Origin: Methanococcus voltae
GTDB taxonomy: Archaea > AGJL01 > Methanococci > Methanococcales > Methanococcaceae
Assembly (NCBI RefSeq): GCF_017875395.1
Contig: NZ_JAGGMO010000009.1
Span: forward strand, 1-51,220
DNA length: 51,220 nt
Direction: 5' to 3'
Part shown: positions 46,933-51,220 of the stretch, piece by piece
Layout: each line of letters opens with the position of its first letter
Position numbering within the stretch: position 1 is the first letter of the stretch
Program-made: the position numbers and the translations under genes
The notes under the pieces: generated by a model
What the model was told of the DNA's origin: nothing
Database searches by the model: none
The model's input: the letters and a program-made list of their open reading frames with translations, nothing else

Positions 46933-48163
46933 TTAAAAATGTGAACTACATTATAATGCTACATAAATGTTAACTACATATAACATCACATAAACTTACA
47001 AGATAACCTAATATTGATAAATTTACATGATAAATTTACCATATTTTATTTTTTTTAAGAATAATTTTTATTATATGATAAGATAATTTATCTATTATGA
47101 TAATTAAATATCATTATTTTAATTTTACCATATAATCGTTTAATTTTATTAAAAACCCATATTTTTGTTTTGAAATATTTTTTAAGCATAATTTAGCATT
47201 TATTTGGTTAAAAGGTTATTTTACTATAACAGTTTAATTAACTACATTCTATTAACCCGAATCTATATATAGAAATTATAATATATACATAATAGGACTT
47301 TATGACCCTTATGGGGGATAATAAGGTCTAAACAGTTTAACTTAAGAAGCGTAGAATACTAAAAATATATGCAAATAAAATAACATAATAATGTAATTTT
47401 AAATATTATATACGTGCGATATTACAACATAAGGATATATATTGACTTTATGGTTCTAGAACATTAGTCTCACGGTAACCATTATAGTATTAAAAATATA
47501 TGACATTTATAATTGTATAATCTATATGTTACATTTAATTATAATTTAAAGATATAAGAGTTTAATTAATAATTTATCCTCAAAATTTAGGATAATGCCA
47601 ATAGTTTATCCAACAATATGCTATTATTCTATTATACTATTATTCTATTATACTATTATTCTATTATTCTATTATGTACTATTCAATCACTTTATTTAAT
47701 CTTCTATTTTTTAATTTTTAATTTTTAATTTAGTAATTCAATTAATTAAGTTATTAAGCTACTAAGCTACTAAGCTACTAAGTTAGTAAATTATTTACCC
47801 TTCGATTTTGACAATATTTCCAATTTCTTTTTATATGACGACGATATTCGAACTAAATTTATCGAAAAACTATTTATATGATACTAATTATATGTATAGT
47901 ACCATATGATTATAATATTAATATAAAAATAAAATTAAATTAAATTAAATTAAAAATAGTATATTAATAGAAATAATATCGATAAGAGTATTATACGAAT
48001 GGGTAAAAATAGATAATAATAAGTAAAAATAGGTAAGATAGACAAGATATTTAACTATGGCTATATTACTATATTCATTAAAAATTACCATATGTTATTA
48101 ATATATCCATTTTTAAATATATATCGCCACATAATTAATTTTAAAATTTGATGGAGGACAATT
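46933..48163. other. 1.2-kb gene-free spacer between upp and lhr
   Basis: No convincing ORF. It contains the candidate RNA at 47295-47360, a second inverted repeat (ATGGTT 47450-47455 with AACCAT 47477-47482), a TATTATTCTA-type microsatellite at about 47618-47680, and four CTACTAAG-like 8-bp repeats at about 47755-47782. The two structured sites share GACTTTATG preceded by TATA-like DNA. Confidence 0.6.
47295..47360 (+). ncRNA. Candidate small RNA
   Basis: A GC-richer patch in otherwise very AT-rich DNA, about 30 bp after a TATA-like TCTATATATAG. GACC plus TTAT (47304-47312, with one bulged C) can pair with ATAAGGTC (47321-47328); an alternative hairpin CCC/GGG with a TTAT loop uses the same bases. 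No similarity to a known RNA family was recognised. Confidence 0.3.
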
Positions 48164-50959
48164 ATGAATATCATCTCAAAAACAAACGACTCGACTACAA
48201 ACTCAAAAACCCTAGAACAAGAAATAAGGGAAGAACTAAACGTCAAAAAGGAACAAAATTTAGTTTCAAAAAGTATATCTTACAGTACTGGAAAATATGC
48301 TTTTGATATAGATTCTGACGAAAAAATACTGGATTTATTCCAAGATGGGGTTAAAGATTGGTGGGTACAAAAATTCGAAAAATACAAAGAATTTAACGAG
48401 GGTTATTTCACACCCCCTCAACGTCAAGCAATCCCCCGTATTCATTACGGGAGAAATACTCTTATTTGTAGCCCTACTGGTAGTGGTAAGACTCTAAGTA
48501 GTTTTATGAGTATCATAAACGAGCTTTTCAGAATTGAAAAAGAAGAAGGACTCGAAAATAGCGTGTATTGTATATACATAAGTCCCTTGAAGAGTTTGGC
48601 AAATGACATTCACGTAAATCTTGAAGAGCCACTCGTAGAAATCAAAGAAATTTTAAAGGAAAAGTATGGAAAAGAAGATATGGGGGATATAAGGCACGCT
48701 ATAAGACACGGAGATACTACAAGTTACCAAAAAAGTAAAATGTTGAAGCAAACACCCCATATTTTAAATACTACCCCTGAAAGTTTAGCAATTATCTTGA
48801 ACTCACCCAAGTTTAAAGAAAAATTAAGGACTGTTAGATGGGTTGTTATTGATGAAATACACTCTCTAGCAGATAATAAAAGAGGGGTACACCTTAGTTT
48901 AAGCCTTGAAAGACTGCGAGAACTTACAAATAACGAATTCGTAAGAATTGGTTGTAGTGCTACGGTTGAACCACTTGATGAAGTTGCAAGTTATCTGGGC
49001 GGTTACTATGATATAGAAACCCCTAGACCTGTGGAAATTGTAGATACGAGATTTGTACGTAGCTACGATATGAAATTAATTTGTCCAGTTCCGGATTTAA
49101 TTATGAGTACGCCAGAGGAAATTTCAAAAAAATTATACGGTGAATTACATAATTTAATTCAAGAACATGAAAATACCCTTATATTTACAAATACGAGGGG
49201 TGGAGCAGAACGTATATTGTACAACTTACGTAGAAAATTCCCAGAATATACGGAAGAAAATAGTGGTAGCCACCACGGTAGTTTATCTAGGGATAAAAGG
49301 TTAGAAATAGAATCTAAGCTTAAAAAGGGTGAATTAAAAGTAGTAACCACGAGCAGTAGTCTTGAACTTGGTATTGATATGCCATACGTGGACTTGGTTA
49401 TTCAGATCGGTAGCCCGAAAAGTGTTAAAGTACTACTTCAACGTATTGGTAGAGCAGGTCACGGTATTGAGAGGATTGCTAAAGGTAGATTAATAGCTTT
49501 AGATAGGGATGAACTTGTAGAATGTACAGTTATGCTAAAAAAAGCAAGAGAAGGGTTTATAGATAAGGTTCAGATACCTAAGAAGCCTTTAGATGTACTT
49601 GTTCAACATATCTATGGAATTGCAATTAATGGAATAATTGAATTTGAAAAAGTTAAAGATATAGTACGAAGAAGTTATAATTATAACACGATGACCGAAG
49701 AGGACTTTAAAATAGTTTTAAACTACATGACTGCTAGTTATGCAGGAATGGAAGATAGAAACATCTATTCTAAAATTTGGTATGACGAAGAAACCAAAAA
49801 AATTGGAAAATCAGGTAAAACTGCAAGAATGATATATTACATGAATATCGGCACTATTCCAGATGATTTTAGCTGTGATGTATATGTAAGAGCAAATAAA
49901 GCTTGGATTGGTAAATTAGACGAACAATACCTTGATAGACTTGAAAAAGGCGATGTTTTTGCATTGGGTGGCGAACATTTGAAGTTTATATACCGTAGAG
50001 GTAGTAAGGTATACGTTGATAAAACGTCTGAAAAACCAAATATTCCAAATTGGTACTCTGAAAGACTCCCACTTAGCTATGATTTGGGTAAAAACGTTTT
50101 AGAGTTTAAAAAGACTGCAATAGAGAAATATGGCAATGGCATATTAAAAGAATGGCTTTCCGAATTACCTATAGATAATAACAGTATAGAAAGTCTTTAT
50201 GGGCTATTCGGTCAGCAAATTCAGTATAAGGGTAATAGTAGCATTAGTTTACCTAATAGACTTGTTATAGAAGAATATAATGGTGAAGGCTACGATGGCT
50301 ACAAGAAAGATAAGAAAGGAAAAACTGAAAATAAGTATCTTTACATCCACAGTAATTATGGAAGAAAATTCAACGATGGATTCAGTAGAGCCATAGCTTA
50401 TAAAATTAGTGAGCATTTTGGCGTTGGTGTGCTAGTTAGCGTCTCAGATACTGGTTTTTCATTGGAAGTGCCAAAGAAAAAACGTATTGACATAGTTCAA
50501 ATTATCAAAGAGCTAACTCCGAATAACGTATATGGCATTTTAAAGCTTGCTCTTGAAAATACCAATCTTATGAAGAGAAATTTTAGAATAAACGCTACAA
50601 GAAGCTTGATGATACTTAGAAACTACGCTGGACGTAAAAAATCCGCTAAAAGACAGCAAGTCAGTGCTGATTTGTTGATACACTATGCTAAAAAGTTAGA
50701 TAGATTTGCACCACTTGAAGAGACTTACCGTGAAATTATCGAAGATAGTTTGGAAGTTGAGCATTTGCAGGAAATTTTGGGTAAAATACAGTCTGGGCAT
50801 ATTAAATTAGAACATATTGATGTATCAGTGCCAACTCCAATGAGTTTCGGGCTTGCCACACTTACTGCGAGCGATGCAGTACTTGCAGAGGATAAAAATA
50901 ATTTATTAAAATTATTCCACGCTCAAGTAATGTATAAAATTTCAAAAAAGGGCAAATAA
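48164..50959 (+). CDS. lhr: Large helicase-related protein (Lhr-type superfamily 2 helicase)
   Basis: A 931-aa ATP-dependent DNA helicase. Motif I is SPTGSGKT near 105, motif II DEIH near 236, motif III SAT in GCSATVEPL, and motif VI RIGRAGH near 430; ISPLKSLAND and NTRGGAERI are family-specific. The C-terminal half is the Lhr-core winged-helix and extension region. Archaeal Lhr proteins unwind branched DNA and RNA-DNA hybrids and take part in repair. GGAGG precedes the ATG. It is long for archaeal Lhr-core because of an N-terminal 50-residue polar extension and a charged insert (KKDKKGKTENK) near 710. Confidence 0.93.
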   Translation: MNIISKTNDSTTNSKTLEQEIREELNVKKEQNLVSKSISYSTGKYAFDIDSDEKILDLFQDGVKDWWVQKFEKYKEFNEGYFTPPQRQAIPRIHYGRNTLICSPTGSGKTLSSFMSIINELFRIEKEEGLENSVYCIYISPLKSLANDIHVNLEEPLVEIKEILKEKYGKEDMGDIRHAIRHGDTTSYQKSKMLKQTPHILNTTPESLAIILNSPKFKEKLRTVRWVVIDEIHSLADNKRGVHLSLSLERLRELTNNEFVRIGCSATVEPLDEVASYLGGYYDIETPRPVEIVDTRFVRSYDMKLICPVPDLIMSTPEEISKKLYGELHNLIQEHENTLIFTNTRGGAERILYNLRRKFPEYTEENSGSHHGSLSRDKRLEIESKLKKGELKVVTTSSSLELGIDMPYVDLVIQIGSPKSVKVLLQRIGRAGHGIERIAKGRLIALDRDELVECTVMLKKAREGFIDKVQIPKKPLDVLVQHIYGIAINGIIEFEKVKDIVRRSYNYNTMTEEDFKIVLNYMTASYAGMEDRNIYSKIWYDEETKKIGKSGKTARMIYYMNIGTIPDDFSCDVYVRANKAWIGKLDEQYLDRLEKGDVFALGGEHLKFIYRRGSKVYVDKTSEKPNIPNWYSERLPLSYDLGKNVLEFKKTAIEKYGNGILKEWLSELPIDNNSIESLYGLFGQQIQYKGNSSISLPNRLVIEEYNGEGYDGYKKDKKGKTENKYLYIHSNYGRKFNDGFSRAIAYKISEHFGVGVLVSVSDTGFSLEVPKKKRIDIVQIIKELTPNNVYGILKLALENTNLMKRNFRINATRSLMILRNYAGRKKSAKRQQVSADLLIHYAKKLDRFAPLEETYREIIEDSLEVEHLQEILGKIQSGHIKLEHIDVSVPTPMSFGLATLTASDAVLAEDKNNLLKLFHAQVMYKISKKGK

Positions 50960-51135
50960 TTTGTTAAATTAAATTTAATGCTGAAAAAAGTAATAAACTA
51001 AAAAACTTTTACTCTTTTTAATATCTTTTAAAAATTGAAAATAATATTTTTATTTATTATAATATAATAATATTTAAAAATAATAAGTTAATAAGTTAAT
51101 AAGTTAAGATGAATAATTTAAGATAAATAATTTAA

Positions 51136-51220
51136 TTATTCAATCTTAAATCTTCCTGCAGATTGCTCAACTCTTTCAGCAACTTGTACAACTTGTTTTG
51201 AAATAGATTCGATTTCTGAA
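51136..51220 (-). CDS. 3' end of a second methyl-accepting chemotaxis protein (partial)
   Basis: On the minus strand the last 28 codons read SEIESISKQVVQVAERVEQS, then AGRFKIE and a stop (TAA at 51136-51138). The heptad pattern and the FKIE-type tail match the C-terminal end of MCP cytoplasmic domains, as in the receptor at 39984 (ending NEFKV). The rest lies beyond the window. It is convergent with lhr. Confidence 0.75.
   Translation of the reverse strand, partial: SEIESISKQVVQVAERVEQSAGRFKIE

Overview
The window is very AT-rich archaeal DNA from a mesophilic Methanococcus-like methanogen. This is inferred from SepCysS (tRNA-dependent cysteine synthesis), TfuA, an Ehb-type energy-converting hydrogenase large subunit, archaeal ribosomal proteins L34e and L14e, an AfpA/Isf flavoprotein pair, chemotaxis receptors, GGTGA/GGAGG ribosome-binding sites and TATA-type promoters. 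The extreme AT content and dense N-glycosylation sequons would suit M. voltae, but the species is a guess.

Region 1 (1-22 kb) is an accessory surface-protein locus. It opens with the degenerate trailing end of a CRISPR array (no cas genes in view) that runs into a duplicated tract of short hairpins. It then carries five large secreted proteins, called P1-P5 here (1164-5216 and 5971-8202 on the minus strand; 11142-13082, 14832-17324 and 18348-21899 on the plus strand), and one decayed sixth copy (14223-14520). Each has a signal peptide, an Asn-rich right-handed beta-helix (NosD/PbH1 type), a cysteine-containing acidic D-x-D-x-DGFCD loop and a nearly invariant, S-layer-like C-terminal domain. 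P1 adds about ten Ig-like repeats. Centres differ widely while the 3' ends are almost identical DNA with reshuffled alleles, so gene conversion is likely. Four genes share a 23-bp upstream box. Two identical 122-bp hairpin elements sit behind P2 and P4, with matching empty sites behind P3 and P5. In the middle lie a Fic-domain regulator with an elaborate operator array, two tandem paralogous unknown proteins and a CooC-like ATPase.

Region 2 (22-51 kb) is mostly conserved core: esterase, tfuA, purM-pheT, pscS, geranylgeranyl reductase, sufCB, afpA/isf flavoproteins, dut, an ABC ATPase with an extra C-terminal domain, ehbN, rpl34e-cmk-rpl14e, an MCP receptor, a phosphoesterase, a thioredoxin-reductase-like protein, uraA and upp (uracil uptake and salvage), lhr helicase and the 3' end of another MCP. 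Two ribosomal-protein leaders look structured. A GC-richer patch in the 1.2-kb upp-lhr gap is a candidate small RNA. No tRNA or rRNA gene was recognised.

The most unusual material is the combination in region 1: a reticulating family of surface beta-helix proteins with shared promoter and tail, and a family of tri-loop hairpin modules with compensatory base changes and conserved purine-purine mismatches that also invades the CRISPR trailer.
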